Assembly (NCBI RefSeq): GCF_012927405.1 | Contig: NZ_JABBGM010000005.1 | Location: 124,001-188,000 of the forward strand | DNA: 64,000 nucleotides | Reading direction: 5' to 3' | Source: Novosphingobium olei | GTDB taxonomy: Bacteria; Pseudomonadota; Alphaproteobacteria; Sphingomonadales; Sphingomonadaceae | Part shown: positions 15,330 to 24,057 of the stretch, piece after piece | Numbering within the stretch: the stretch's first letter is position 1 | How the letters are laid out: each line of letters starts with the position of its first letter | Program-made: the position numbers and the translations under genes | Notes under the pieces: model-generated | What the model saw: only the letters and a program-made list of their open reading frames with translations | Told to the model about the DNA's origin: nothing | Databases searched by the model: none

Positions 15330-15689
15330 ATGGAAAGGACGTCGGCCTTTTCGAGGCGAGCCGTCGACTGGCGCAAGCGGATGAGCGACACCGTCGCTTA
15401 CGGGCTGCTGGTCTATACCGGCTTGCAGATTTTCGTGACGATGCAGGCGATTGAAGTGGGGCATTCCGCCTCCATGCTGCCGATGCTGGCGCTCGTGGTG
15501 CTGGTCGCTGCGGTCATTCCGCTGTTCCGCCGGTTCGAGCGGCGCTGGGAGCATCTTGACGATGCAGCCGCGCATGATCCCGCGCTGCGTTCTGCCTGCC
15601 GGCGCGACCAGCTGATCGTGTGGGCATGCTCGATCGGCCTTCCCTTTCTGCTGACCGCGCTGTTCAAGGCTGTGTCCACGCTGTTCTGA
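15330..15689 (+). CDS. Small membrane protein, unknown function
   Basis: This 119-residue protein has three likely transmembrane segments (about 24-42, 48-66 and 98-115) and an Arg/Asp-rich loop between the second and third. No named family was recognised. Codon use resembles its neighbours and the frame has no overlapping competitor. A GGGG-type ribosome site precedes the ATG at 15330; an internal ATG at 15381 is also possible. It lies 79 bases before pmbA on the same strand. Confidence 0.6.
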   Translation: MERTSAFSRRAVDWRKRMSDTVAYGLLVYTGLQIFVTMQAIEVGHSASMLPMLALVVLVAAVIPLFRRFERRWEHLDDAAAHDPALRSACRRDQLIVWACSIGLPFLLTALFKAVSTLF

Positions 15690-15768
15690 GCCGCTTCCCG
15701 CGCGATTGTGGTAGGACGCCCCACGCGCTAAGGCGCGCGTCTTCCATCCCGCAGGAGGTGCTTTTCAC

Positions 15769-17115
15769 ATGCTGTCGCCCGACCAGGCCGAGGAGCGTTG
15801 CAATGCGCTGATCGAACGTGCCCGCCGCATGGGTGCGCAAGCCGGGGATGCGAGCTATCATGGCAGCTCCGCGGAAGCGGTGCAGGTCCGGCTGGGCAAG
15901 CTCGAGGACGTGGAGCGTTCGGAAAGCGAGCAAATCTCGCTGCGCGTGTTCGTCGATGGGGCTTCCGCCTCGATCGGATCGAGCGACCTTGGCGACGCCG
16001 CGCTCGACGAACTGGCCGAACGCGCGGTGGCGATGGCACGACTGGCGCCGGTGGACCGCTTCGCCGGCCTCGCGCCTTCCAAACTGCTGCTTCAGGGGGA
16101 AACACCCCGGCTCGATCTGGAGGATCGCAACACGGTCCAGCCCGCACAGTTGCGCGCGCTGGCAGAGGAAGCCGAGGACGCCGCCCGCGCGGTGCAGGGC
16201 ATCACCAACAGCGAAGGCGCCAGCGCCAGTGCCGGGGCGGGGATCTTCGCGCTTGTCACCAGTCACGGGTTCTCCGGCTCGTACGGTGCCACCAGCTTCA
16301 GCATCTCGGCCAGCGTGCTCGGTGGCGAAGGCAGCGGCATGCAGCGCGACAGCGCGTGGCGCAGCGCCCGGTTCTTCGCTGACCTTCCCGCGCCTGCCGA
16401 GATCGGCCGGCTTGCCGCAGAGCGCACCGTGCGCCGCCTTGCCCCCGCCCGCGTGCGCAGCGGCCCCGCCACCGTGGTGTTTGATCCGCGCGTCGGCGGT
16501 TCCCTGATCGGCCACCTGCTGGGCGCGATGTCGGGCGCATCGATCGCCCGCCGCGCCAGCTTCCTGCTGGGCAAGGATGGCGAGCAGCTGTTCGATTCCT
16601 CGATCACCCTGCTTGATGAACCGCACCGGCTGCGCGGCCTGCGCTCGCGCCCGTTCGATGGCGAAGGGCTGCCCACGGCGGCGCGCAAGCTGATCGACAA
16701 TGGCCGCATGACCGGCTGGATGATGGACAGCGCCGCTGCGCGCCAGTTGGGTGGCGATCCCACCGGCCACGCCGGTCGCGGTGGATCGGGTGCGCCGCAC
16801 GTCACGCCCAGCAACCTGGTGCTGCAGCCCGGCGAACTGACCCCCGCCGCGCTGATCGCCGACATTGCCGACGGGGTCTATGTGACCGAACTGATCGGAC
16901 AGGGCGTCAACGGCGTGACCGGCGATTACAGCCGGGGCGCTTCGGGCCTGCGCATCGTGAACGGCGAGATTGCCGGGCCGATCGCCGAATTCACCGTGGC
17001 GGGCAATCTTATCGACATGTTCGCAGCGATGCGTGTCGCCAACGATCTGGTGATCGAGCGCGGAATCGACGTGCCGACCATCCGGATCGACGGGATGAGC
17101 GTGGCAGGCGACTGA
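15769..17115 (+). CDS. pmbA: TldD/PmbA family metalloprotease subunit PmbA (TldE)
   Basis: This 448-residue protein matches PmbA/TldE in length and layout. It has an N-terminal region with a VRLGKLEDVERSES segment, a central domain with FDPRVGGSLIGHLLGA, and the C-terminal pattern LVLQPGELTP...GVYVTELIGQGVNGVTGDYSRGASGL. TldD/TldE complexes cleave unfolded peptides and process small peptide products. PmbA itself usually lacks the zinc ligands that sit in TldD; no tldD is in the window. The ATG at 15769 follows a strong AGGAGG ribosome site. Confidence 0.93.
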   Translation: MLSPDQAEERCNALIERARRMGAQAGDASYHGSSAEAVQVRLGKLEDVERSESEQISLRVFVDGASASIGSSDLGDAALDELAERAVAMARLAPVDRFAGLAPSKLLLQGETPRLDLEDRNTVQPAQLRALAEEAEDAARAVQGITNSEGASASAGAGIFALVTSHGFSGSYGATSFSISASVLGGEGSGMQRDSAWRSARFFADLPAPAEIGRLAAERTVRRLAPARVRSGPATVVFDPRVGGSLIGHLLGAMSGASIARRASFLLGKDGEQLFDSSITLLDEPHRLRGLRSRPFDGEGLPTAARKLIDNGRMTGWMMDSAAARQLGGDPTGHAGRGGSGAPHVTPSNLVLQPGELTPAALIADIADGVYVTELIGQGVNGVTGDYSRGASGLRIVNGEIAGPIAEFTVAGNLIDMFAAMRVANDLVIERGIDVPTIRIDGMSVAGD

Positions 17116-17142
17116 GCCCGCCCTTTTCGGGAACAGGTTGCG

Positions 17143-18516
17143 GTGCGGGGCGCTTGCCTTCGCATGCGCCCCGTCATTCGCCCCCTGCTCGCTCTCCTGC
17201 TCGTCAGCGTGGCGCCGCCGTTGCTGGCGCAGTCCAGCCCCTCGGTGCTGCCGTCCGCCAGCGCGCCCCCGGCACAGCCGAGCGGGGAAATCGCGACGGA
17301 CGAGGCCGTCAACGACGATGCCAAGGTGGCGCAACGCATCCGCACGATCTTCGCCGAAATCCCCGCGTTGCAGCCGGTGACGGTACGGGTTTCGGCGGGC
17401 GTGGTGACGCTGACCGGCACGGTTGCGGACCAGGCCGCGATCGACCAGGCCGCCAGCATCGCCGGGCGGCTTTCGGGCGTGGTGACGGTCCAGAACCGGC
17501 TTGATCGCAATCTTCAGGTCGAACGCAATCTCAGCCCTGCGGTGTCGGGCGTCACCGACAGGATAGTCGGGCTCTGGCGTGCGCTGCCGCTGATCGGCGT
17601 TGCGCTGCTTGTCGCGGTAATGGTCGGCTTTGCCGGTTACGCGCTTGCCGGGCGCAAGCGACTGTGGGCCCGCGTGGCGCCCAATCCATTCCTGGCCGAA
17701 CTGATCGAGACGGCGATCCGTTTCGTCTTCGTCGTGGGCGGGATCGTTCTGGCGCTGGAAATCCTGGGCGCGACCGCCCTGCTCGGCGCCGTGCTGGGTG
17801 GCGCTGGCGTGATCGGCATCGCGCTGGGGTTTGCCGTCAGGGATTCGATCGACAACTACGTCTCGTCGCTGATGCTGTCGGTGCGCCAGCCGTTCCGCGC
17901 CAACGATTCGGTGCGGATCGACAATCACGAAGGGACCGTCGTGCGCCTCACCAGCCGGGCGACGATCCTGATCACCGGCGATGGCAATCACTTGCGCATC
18001 CCCAACAGCACCGTGTTCAAGGCGGTGATCCTGAACTTCACCGCCAACCCGCAGCGCAAGTTCACGTTCGACTATCCGCTGGCGCAGGATGCCGACCCTT
18101 GCCACGCACGGGGTGTGGGGCTCGACGTGCTGCGCAAGCTTGATTTCGTGCTGGCCAAGCCGGAGCCCGGGGCAGAGCTGGTAGATATTGCCGGGGCGAC
18201 GCAGGTGCTGCGCTTCGGCGCCTGGGTCGATCAGCAACACAGCGATTTCGGCAAGGCGCGCACGAATGCGATGGAGGCGGTGCGCCATGCCCTTCGCGAA
18301 GGCGGCTTCCCCGCCGCCTTGCCGGGTTCGCGCGTCCGGCTGGAGCGCAAGGACGAGGATGCGCGCTCGCCTGCCGCCCCGGCGCCGGGCGCTGCGTCGG
18401 TGTCAGCCAGTGCCGACGTCGCGCCCGAAAGCCACATCACGCAGATGGCGGAGCGCGAACGCGCCGGCAAGAAGGACGGACAGGATCTGCTCGATACCAG
18501 CCGCCCCGTAGAATGA
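17143..18516 (+). CDS. MscS-family mechanosensitive channel with signal peptide and BON domain
   Basis: This is a ~457-residue protein if the GTG at 17143 is used, or 450 if the ATG at 17164 is used; both lead into a signal peptide ending near LLAQSS. A periplasmic BON domain (about 60-125, AQRIRTIFAEI...LTGTVADQAAIDQA) precedes three transmembrane helices. The last carries the MscS pore signature GGAGVIGIALGFAVRDSIDNY, followed by the beta domain (PFRANDSVRIDNHEG). It should open under membrane tension. The C-terminal ~50 residues are low complexity. It follows pmbA by 27 bases and converges with ppa. Confidence 0.88.
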   Translation: MRGACLRMRPVIRPLLALLLVSVAPPLLAQSSPSVLPSASAPPAQPSGEIATDEAVNDDAKVAQRIRTIFAEIPALQPVTVRVSAGVVTLTGTVADQAAIDQAASIAGRLSGVVTVQNRLDRNLQVERNLSPAVSGVTDRIVGLWRALPLIGVALLVAVMVGFAGYALAGRKRLWARVAPNPFLAELIETAIRFVFVVGGIVLALEILGATALLGAVLGGAGVIGIALGFAVRDSIDNYVSSLMLSVRQPFRANDSVRIDNHEGTVVRLTSRATILITGDGNHLRIPNSTVFKAVILNFTANPQRKFTFDYPLAQDADPCHARGVGLDVLRKLDFVLAKPEPGAELVDIAGATQVLRFGAWVDQQHSDFGKARTNAMEAVRHALREGGFPAALPGSRVRLERKDEDARSPAAPAPGAASVSASADVAPESHITQMAERERAGKKDGQDLLDTSRPVE

Positions 18517-18545
18517 CGCGCCGCGCAAGGATGCGGCGCATCATT
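18512..18545. terminator. Hairpin between MscS gene and ppa
   Basis: The arms AATGAcGCGCCGC and GCGGCGCaTCATT pair around an 8-base loop, giving 12 pairs with one mismatch. It lies between two convergent genes, so it could serve both. No long T tract is present. Confidence 0.65.
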
Positions 18546-18554
18546 CCGGCTTGA

Positions 18555-19094
18555 TCAGTCAGCCTTGTCGGCGTTGTAGCGCTCGATCGCCTCGAGCGTG
18601 ATGCGCTTGGCATCCTCGGCGCCGCCCCAGGTGCCGACGCGGACCCACTTTTCCTTCTCCAGATCCTTGTAGTGGGTGAAGAAGTGTTCGATCTGCTGCA
18701 GCACGATCTCGGGAAGGTCGCCCTTCTCGGCAACATCGCGGTAATATGGGAAGGTCTTGTCGTCGGGGACGCAGACCAGCTTTTCATCGCCGCCATGCTC
18801 GTCTTCAAGGTTCAGCACCGCGATCGGACGCGCGCGCACTACCGAGCCGGGCACGAAGGGCGAGCGGGCAATGACCAGCGCATCGAGCGGGTCGCCGTCG
18901 GGCGAGAGCGTGTGCGGCACGAAGCCGTAGTTGGCAGGGTAGCGCATCGGCGTGTGCAGGATGCGATCGACGAACAGCGCGCCCGAAGCCTTGTCGAATT
19001 CGTACTTGACCGGTTCACCACCAACCGGAACCTCGATGATCACATTGAGGCATTCGGGGGGATTGTCGCCCGTCGGAATCATGTCGATGCGCAT
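18555..19094 (-). CDS. ppa: Inorganic pyrophosphatase
   Basis: This 179-residue family I soluble pyrophosphatase hydrolyses PPi to two phosphates, pulling biosynthetic reactions forward. The signature DGDPLDALV with its metal-binding aspartates is present, along with EVPVGGEPVKYEFDK near the N-terminus and the conserved RYPANYGFVPHT. The ATG at 19094, preceded by GAAGG, gives the normal length; the open frame continues 29 codons upstream without similarity. Confidence 0.96.
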   Translation of the reverse strand: MRIDMIPTGDNPPECLNVIIEVPVGGEPVKYEFDKASGALFVDRILHTPMRYPANYGFVPHTLSPDGDPLDALVIARSPFVPGSVVRARPIAVLNLEDEHGGDEKLVCVPDDKTFPYYRDVAEKGDLPEIVLQQIEHFFTHYKDLEKEKWVRVGTWGGAEDAKRITLEAIERYNADKAD

Positions 19095-19208
19095 GGTCTG
19101 CCTTCGCTGCTGGGCCGTGGGACGGCCGGTTTTGCCCAAGTTGGGCCGGGCTCTAGCGAAGCCCCTTGTGCGCTGCAACAAGACTTATGGATTAGAGTGC
19201 GCTGGCGT

Positions 19209-19871
19209 TTACGAGCTTCCGCCAAGGGCATTGATGGTGAAGGCGATCACCCCGATGTTGAACACGAAGGCCGCCAGCGAATGCAGTGTCGCTATGCGCC
19301 GCACCTCACGAGAGGTGATTTCGACATCCGATGTCTGAAAGGTCATGCCGAGGGTGAAGGAGAAGTAGGCGAAATCGAGATAATCGGGCGTCTTCGTGCC
19401 CGGGATGTCTAGCCCGCCAGTATCCTTCCCCTGCTCGCCATCCGCCGAGTAGTAGAGATGGGCGTAATGCATCGCGTAGACGGTGTTGGCAAAGGCCCAG
19501 GTCAGCGCCAGCGTGCCGATCAGCCGCAGCATGGCAAGGTGGCTGCCCTTGCTCGCTTCGGGCAGTTCGCCGGCGATGGCCGCCATGACCACGGCAGTCA
19601 GCACGGTCGTGATCCCCAGCACAAGTATCCGGTTCGCATCGTTTTCCGCCGAATGGCGCCGCATCGTGTCGGTGTCGCATTTACCCAAGAGCGGCCATAG
19701 CGAAACGAGGAAGGCTATGGCCGCGAAATCGAAGCCCATGGCAAGAGAATCCGCCCAGCCGCTGGAATGCATCAAACCGTGCCAGCCGAGCGAAACGCTC
19801 ACGAGCAGGACGAGGAACAGGATGAACCGAGGGGGCGCGATCCGCTTGCCCAGGCGCAGGCCGATGCTCAT
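19209..19871 (-). CDS. DUF1345 membrane protein
   Basis: This 220-residue protein has about five or six transmembrane helices and the pattern of the DUF1345 family (a WAFANTVYAMHYAHLYY helix and PDYLDFAYFSFTLGMTFQTSDVEI near the C-terminus, resembling an ion-channel pore loop). Function is not established. The ATG at 19871 overlaps the stop codon of the upstream M61 peptidase gene by 4 bases (ATGA), which suggests translational coupling. Confidence 0.85.
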   Translation of the reverse strand: MSIGLRLGKRIAPPRFILFLVLLVSVSLGWHGLMHSSGWADSLAMGFDFAAIAFLVSLWPLLGKCDTDTMRRHSAENDANRILVLGITTVLTAVVMAAIAGELPEASKGSHLAMLRLIGTLALTWAFANTVYAMHYAHLYYSADGEQGKDTGGLDIPGTKTPDYLDFAYFSFTLGMTFQTSDVEITSREVRRIATLHSLAAFVFNIGVIAFTINALGGSS

Positions 19872-21829
19872 GCGCCCTTGCTCCGTGCGGTGGCCCGTGG
19901 CGCAAACAGGCGGTCGAGGCCGCCGGTCGCCACATCGCCCGCCCGTTCGAGCCACGGCCAGCGCAGCCCGTCGTGATAATCGATGGTCAGAGGGTAGACC
20001 TGGTCGTCGCGCTTCACCACCAGCGCGATCGGGGCCGCCGTACCCTTGGCGGCGGTTATCGCGGCCTTCAACCCTTCGCCGTCGTAGGTGACGCCGTTGA
20101 CCGATACGATCTGCATGCCGGTGACGATGCCGGCGCGCATCGCCGGTCCGTCCCAGCGGCTGGCGCTGACCGCACCGGCCTTGTCGAGCGTGAGGCCGAT
20201 AGAATGGTTGAGGTTGAGCGTTTTCGTCTCGTCCATCCTCGCCTTGTCGTAAGCGTTGGGCGTGTCCCGCCAGACCAGCTTGTAGCCGCCTTGCTCGATG
20301 CCGGCCAGCGGGGCGGGCTGGCCGGGGCTCTGAATCCGGGTCGCCAGGAATCCGGCCCAGTCGTAGGGGTAGATCGCCTGAAGCGCGGCGACGACATCGT
20401 CCAGTTCATAGGGCATGACGCCCCAATCGCCGGGCCGCACGCCGAAAAACGCGCGCGCGAAATCGTCGAGGCCCTTGGCTCCCCCGGTGCCTGCGCGGAT
20501 GATCTGGTCGGCTTCAAGCCACACCAGCATACCTTCGCCGTAATACTCTTCGTTGCGGGCGAGCGAGGAAAACGGCTTGGGCTTGCGCGCCGCAAAGACG
20601 GGATCGAACGTGGTATCCTCTACCGAACGCCACGCCCGTCCGGGGTACTGTGTGTAAAGCCCCGCCGTGGTGGCGATCATGCCCAGCACGGTGTCCTTGG
20701 TCTGGACGCCGGATCGCGCGGCCAGCACATTGCCCCAGAACTGCGTCTGGCCTTCGTAGATCCAAAGCAGATCACCCTGCATCGGCCGCGAATAGTCCGG
20801 CGTCCACAGCCGGGCGGGACGGCGGAACTTGCCGTTCCACGAATGTACGAATTCGTGCGGGACGACGTTACGGTCCCAGTCATTCGCCGCCCAGTCGACC
20901 CAGGTGCGCGGTTCCATCTGGCTTTCGCTCGAACGGTGGTGTTCGAGCCCGATCCCGCCCATCCGGTCGGTCAGCGCCAGCAGGAAATCGTAATGGTCGA
21001 AATGCTGTGCACTAAACAGCACCTGCGCTTCTTCGACGAGGTTGCGATAAGTCCTGAGGTTTTCAGGGCGAATCGCCAGCAGCCCGGGCTTGTCGGCAAC
21101 CACATCAAGCGCGACGTTGCGTCCCAGGTCGAAGCGCTGGGCATAAGCGCCGGCGAAAATCGGCGAATCGATCAGCGTTTCGTAGTCGGTCTCGGCAAAG
21201 GCGGTGCGGCCGGCGCTGGCCTTCTGCCCTTCGAGCGCGGTGAACACGCTCCAGTTGGCGGGGAAGCGCACGGTTGGGCGCACGCGGATCTGGCGAACGT
21301 AGTGCCCGGCGGGATAGAGACTGACCGTCTCCCACTGAAGATTGCTTATCTCGCGCGTGACGGCAACGCGGCCTTCGGCATCGCGCAGGGGTGAGGTGTA
21401 GATGAACTTCGCGACGATCTCGCGCGTGCCAGCGGGAAGATCGACGTGGAACGCCTCCACCGCCACCGGATCGCGCCGCCAGCGCAAGGCGGTGCCGTCA
21501 GCGGCAGTGAAGGTAAGTCCGGTCAGTTCGGCGAGCGGTCCGCGCGGACCATGCTTGCCGGGAAGCCAGCGCGGCGAAAGGAGGGTGAGGCGCTGTGTCC
21601 CTTGCGCGACCGGGATGGTTTCGATCACGCGCATGGCCCCCGTGACGACATCGCTCGCATCGACATCTAGCGCGATGGTGCCGGCATAAGGCACGTCCTG
21701 CGGTTCTGGCAGCGGGGGCGGCAGCGGCGCGGTGGCCGGGCGAGAATTGGTGGCCGGCTGGACTTGCGCCAGAACGGGCATGGAGGCGGCAAGCAGCGGG
21801 AAGATCGCGAACCCGAACGATTTTTTCAT
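19868..21829 (-). CDS. M61-family aminopeptidase with PDZ domain
   Basis: This ~653-residue exported metalloprotease has a signal peptide (MKKSFGFAIF...PVLAQ) and an N-terminal beta-sandwich. The catalytic domain carries the zinc motif HEFVHSWNG at about residue 320 and a downstream Glu. The C-terminal PDZ-like domain lies at about 530-620 (GIVTGMQIVSVNGVTYDGEGL). M61 enzymes (glycyl aminopeptidase group) act in the periplasm. The ATG at 21829 is preferred over the GTG immediately before it. The last bases overlap the start of the DUF1345 gene. Confidence 0.92.
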   Translation of the reverse strand: MKKSFGFAIFPLLAASMPVLAQVQPATNSRPATAPLPPPLPEPQDVPYAGTIALDVDASDVVTGAMRVIETIPVAQGTQRLTLLSPRWLPGKHGPRGPLAELTGLTFTAADGTALRWRRDPVAVEAFHVDLPAGTREIVAKFIYTSPLRDAEGRVAVTREISNLQWETVSLYPAGHYVRQIRVRPTVRFPANWSVFTALEGQKASAGRTAFAETDYETLIDSPIFAGAYAQRFDLGRNVALDVVADKPGLLAIRPENLRTYRNLVEEAQVLFSAQHFDHYDFLLALTDRMGGIGLEHHRSSESQMEPRTWVDWAANDWDRNVVPHEFVHSWNGKFRRPARLWTPDYSRPMQGDLLWIYEGQTQFWGNVLAARSGVQTKDTVLGMIATTAGLYTQYPGRAWRSVEDTTFDPVFAARKPKPFSSLARNEEYYGEGMLVWLEADQIIRAGTGGAKGLDDFARAFFGVRPGDWGVMPYELDDVVAALQAIYPYDWAGFLATRIQSPGQPAPLAGIEQGGYKLVWRDTPNAYDKARMDETKTLNLNHSIGLTLDKAGAVSASRWDGPAMRAGIVTGMQIVSVNGVTYDGEGLKAAITAAKGTAAPIALVVKRDDQVYPLTIDYHDGLRWPWLERAGDVATGGLDRLFAPRATARSKGA

Positions 21830-21898
21830 CACCGCAACTTGGCGCGAAGCAGGCGGCCGCGCAAGCGCGCGGGGCCTTAGCCCGCATCGTAAAGGACG

Positions 21899-22309
21899 TC
21901 AGCGCACCTGCAGGACGGTGTAGCGTCGCGCTGTGAAGCGCCAGATCCCATCCGTGTCCCGCCGCAGCATATCGTCGTACTGGCCAGAGACCAGGCGTTC
22001 GCTGCCGTCGGCCCCCTTCAACATCTCGAGCATGTAGCACCGGCTGTCGGCATGGTCGCCGTCGATGGCCAGCGCGCCGTGGTTGACGTACATCGAGGCG
22101 GCGTCGAACCCGGCCATGAGGCGGACCCACAGGTCGCGGATCGCTTCGCGACCGGACGCGGCGTGATCACCAACCTGCCATTGCGCATCCTGCGCCCAGC
22201 ATTCGGCCCAGTCTTCGGCGTCCTTGCGAAAGACGGCGTCGTTGTAGGCCTCGATCCGTTCGCGGATGGCGATGCGGTCGGCCAGATCCCCCGAAAAGCC
22301 GCGCATCAT
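21899..22309 (-). CDS. SnoaL-like (NTF2 fold) protein
   Basis: This 136-residue protein has the NTF2/SnoaL-type cone fold pattern, with an N-terminal helix (ADRIAIRERIEAYNDAVFRKDAEDWAE) followed by beta strands ending RRYTVLQV. Such proteins include isomerases, dehydratases and small subunits of oxygenases. It overlaps the ABM-type gene upstream by 4 bases and is the last gene of the long minus-strand catabolic operon. The substrate is unknown. Confidence 0.75.
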   Translation of the reverse strand: MMRGFSGDLADRIAIRERIEAYNDAVFRKDAEDWAECWAQDAQWQVGDHAASGREAIRDLWVRLMAGFDAASMYVNHGALAIDGDHADSRCYMLEMLKGADGSERLVSGQYDDMLRRDTDGIWRFTARRYTVLQVR

Positions 22310-22656
22310 TCGCCCTCCGCCTGGAAGTCGGGCCGGGGAACGCCCTTGCTGTCATAGACGCTCGCCACTGCGTCGCAGCGATACTTGCGCACGCTAGATT
22401 TGATCAGTCCGTACTGGCCGAGGTGATCGCGCATCGAGACATAGCTCTGGTCGCGGAAATGTCCGGCAAGCGCGGGTTCGTCCTCCCACTCTTCGTAGAC
22501 ATGGACGCGGCCCGGGACCAGCGGATCGAGCGCCCAATTGTAGGCGATGCAGCCCTTTTCGCGGCGCGAAGCCTCGATGTACGGCTCGCCGTCGCGGATC
22601 GCGGCTTCGGCGCGGGTGGGGTCGAAATCGATGGTGCCGGCAATGAGGATGGGCAT
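22306..22656 (-). CDS. Antibiotic biosynthesis monooxygenase (ABM) domain protein
   Basis: This 116-residue ferredoxin-like alpha/beta-barrel protein of the ABM/YgiN type begins MPILIAGTIDFDP and has the family's CIAYNWALDP...VHVYEEWEDEPALAGHF segment. Members are cofactor-free quinol or polyketide monooxygenases, or dimeric binding proteins. The ATG at 22656 follows AAGGA and gives the family's usual length. It sits in the Rieske oxygenase operon and may act on a hydroxylated ring product, which is inference from position. Confidence 0.8.
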   Translation of the reverse strand: MPILIAGTIDFDPTRAEAAIRDGEPYIEASRREKGCIAYNWALDPLVPGRVHVYEEWEDEPALAGHFRDQSYVSMRDHLGQYGLIKSSVRKYRCDAVASVYDSKGVPRPDFQAEGE

Positions 22657-22678
22657 GGGACGGGTCCTTGTGGCGTGA

Positions 22679-24055
22679 TCAGGCAGGCGAAAGGCGCGGC
22701 AACCGCGCGACGGCGAGCAGGGTGACAAGGGCAAGCGCGACCCCTGCGGCAAGCAGCAGGAACGGCGCGCGGAAAGCCGCCGCATCGGGGGCAGTACCCG
22801 TGCCGTCGAGCAGCATCATGGTCATGGTCGCGCCAAGGCCGGTGCCGACCTGCTGGGCGGTGAACAGGACCGCGCTGCCAAGTCCCTGTCGTTCGGACGG
22901 CAGCGTCGCCAGGGCCCCGTGCATCAGCGCAATGAAGCAGGTGACGCTGCCGAGCGCGGCCACAGCCATGCCCGGTGCGACACCCAACCCGTATGGCAGG
23001 CCGATGGCGAAGGCGAGCCAGCCAAGCCCCGCAAGGTTGAGCACTGCCGCACCGCGCGCCAGGACGAGCGGCCGGAAGCGCGCCAGCAGGCGCGGTGCGA
23101 CCTGCCCGGCCGCGATCACCGCGATGGCATAGGGCATGGCTCCGAGCCCTGCCTGCGCCGCTGAATAGCCCGCCACGCGCTGGAGATAGAGCTGCATCAG
23201 CAGCAGCAGCCCGCCGACGCCGGCCAGGACCAGCAGCAGCAGCCAGACCGAGAGCGCATAGAGCGGGTTGGCGAACAGGACGGGCGGCACCAACGGTGCG
23301 GGGACGCGGCGTTCGACGATGGCGAAGGCGATGGCCGCAGCGACCGCACCCGCGATCATGGCCAGCGTAAGTTCTGCCGCCACGCCCTTGCCGAACAGGA
23401 CCACCGCGCCCACGAACAGCACGAGCGCCGTGGTCAGCAGCGCGGCACCCATCTGGTCCAGCCGTTCGGGCGCGGCGCGCGCGGCACCGCGCGGAATCCA
23501 GCGCAGCGCCATGGCCAAGGCGATGGCGAGCAGCGGGAGGTTCACGAAGAAGGCCGCGCGCCAGCCGAATGCGGTCACGAGCGCGCCGCCCGCAAGCAAG
23601 CCGACGATCAGCGAAAAACCCTGCGTCACGCCGAACACTCCCATCGCCCGGTGGCGCGGTTCGCCTTCGGGCAGCAGGACGGTGATCAGCGAGAAGGCCG
23701 CCGGCGAAAGCAGTGCGACGGCAAAGGCCTGGACCACCCGCGCTGCAAGTACGAAGGCAAGCGAGGGCGCGGCGCCCGCGGCGATGGAGCCTGCGCCGAA
23801 CAGCGCGATCCCCCAGGCAAGCGCGCGGCGCTGGCCGATGCGGTCCACCAGCTTGCCGCCCAGGATAAGCGTTCCCGCCAGCACCAGCGTGTTCGCGGTG
23901 ACGATCCACGAAAGCATCGCCGGCCCCGCGCCAAGGCTGCGGCCGATCGACGGGATCGCGATGCTGACGAGCGCAAAATCGGCGGTCGTCACCAGCTTGA
24001 CCAGCGCCATCAGCGCCACGATCCGCCGCTGCCCAGCGCGGGTGGTTTCGACCAT
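22679..24055 (-). CDS. MFS transporter, drug:H+ antiporter (DHA2-like)
   Basis: This 458-residue protein has 12-14 hydrophobic segments. It shows the MFS pattern GGKLVDRIGQRRA in the loop between helices 2 and 3 and the antiporter-like GVTQGFSLIVGLLAGGAL segment in helix 5. It starts 2 bases after the stop of a Rieske oxygenase gene, so it is co-transcribed. It probably imports the substrate or exports a product or toxic intermediate of the pathway; the direction cannot be read from sequence. Confidence 0.85.
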   Translation of the reverse strand: MVETTRAGQRRIVALMALVKLVTTADFALVSIAIPSIGRSLGAGPAMLSWIVTANTLVLAGTLILGGKLVDRIGQRRALAWGIALFGAGSIAAGAAPSLAFVLAARVVQAFAVALLSPAAFSLITVLLPEGEPRHRAMGVFGVTQGFSLIVGLLAGGALVTAFGWRAAFFVNLPLLAIALAMALRWIPRGAARAAPERLDQMGAALLTTALVLFVGAVVLFGKGVAAELTLAMIAGAVAAAIAFAIVERRVPAPLVPPVLFANPLYALSVWLLLLVLAGVGGLLLLMQLYLQRVAGYSAAQAGLGAMPYAIAVIAAGQVAPRLLARFRPLVLARGAAVLNLAGLGWLAFAIGLPYGLGVAPGMAVAALGSVTCFIALMHGALATLPSERQGLGSAVLFTAQQVGTGLGATMTMMLLDGTGTAPDAAAFRAPFLLLAAGVALALVTLLAVARLPRLSPA

Positions 24056-24057
24056 GG

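Noticed and set aside
15664..18288. 874-codon open frame on the minus strand opposite pmbA and the MscS gene
   Set aside because: It spans two well-recognised plus-strand genes and shows no protein family features; high GC content removes stop codons.
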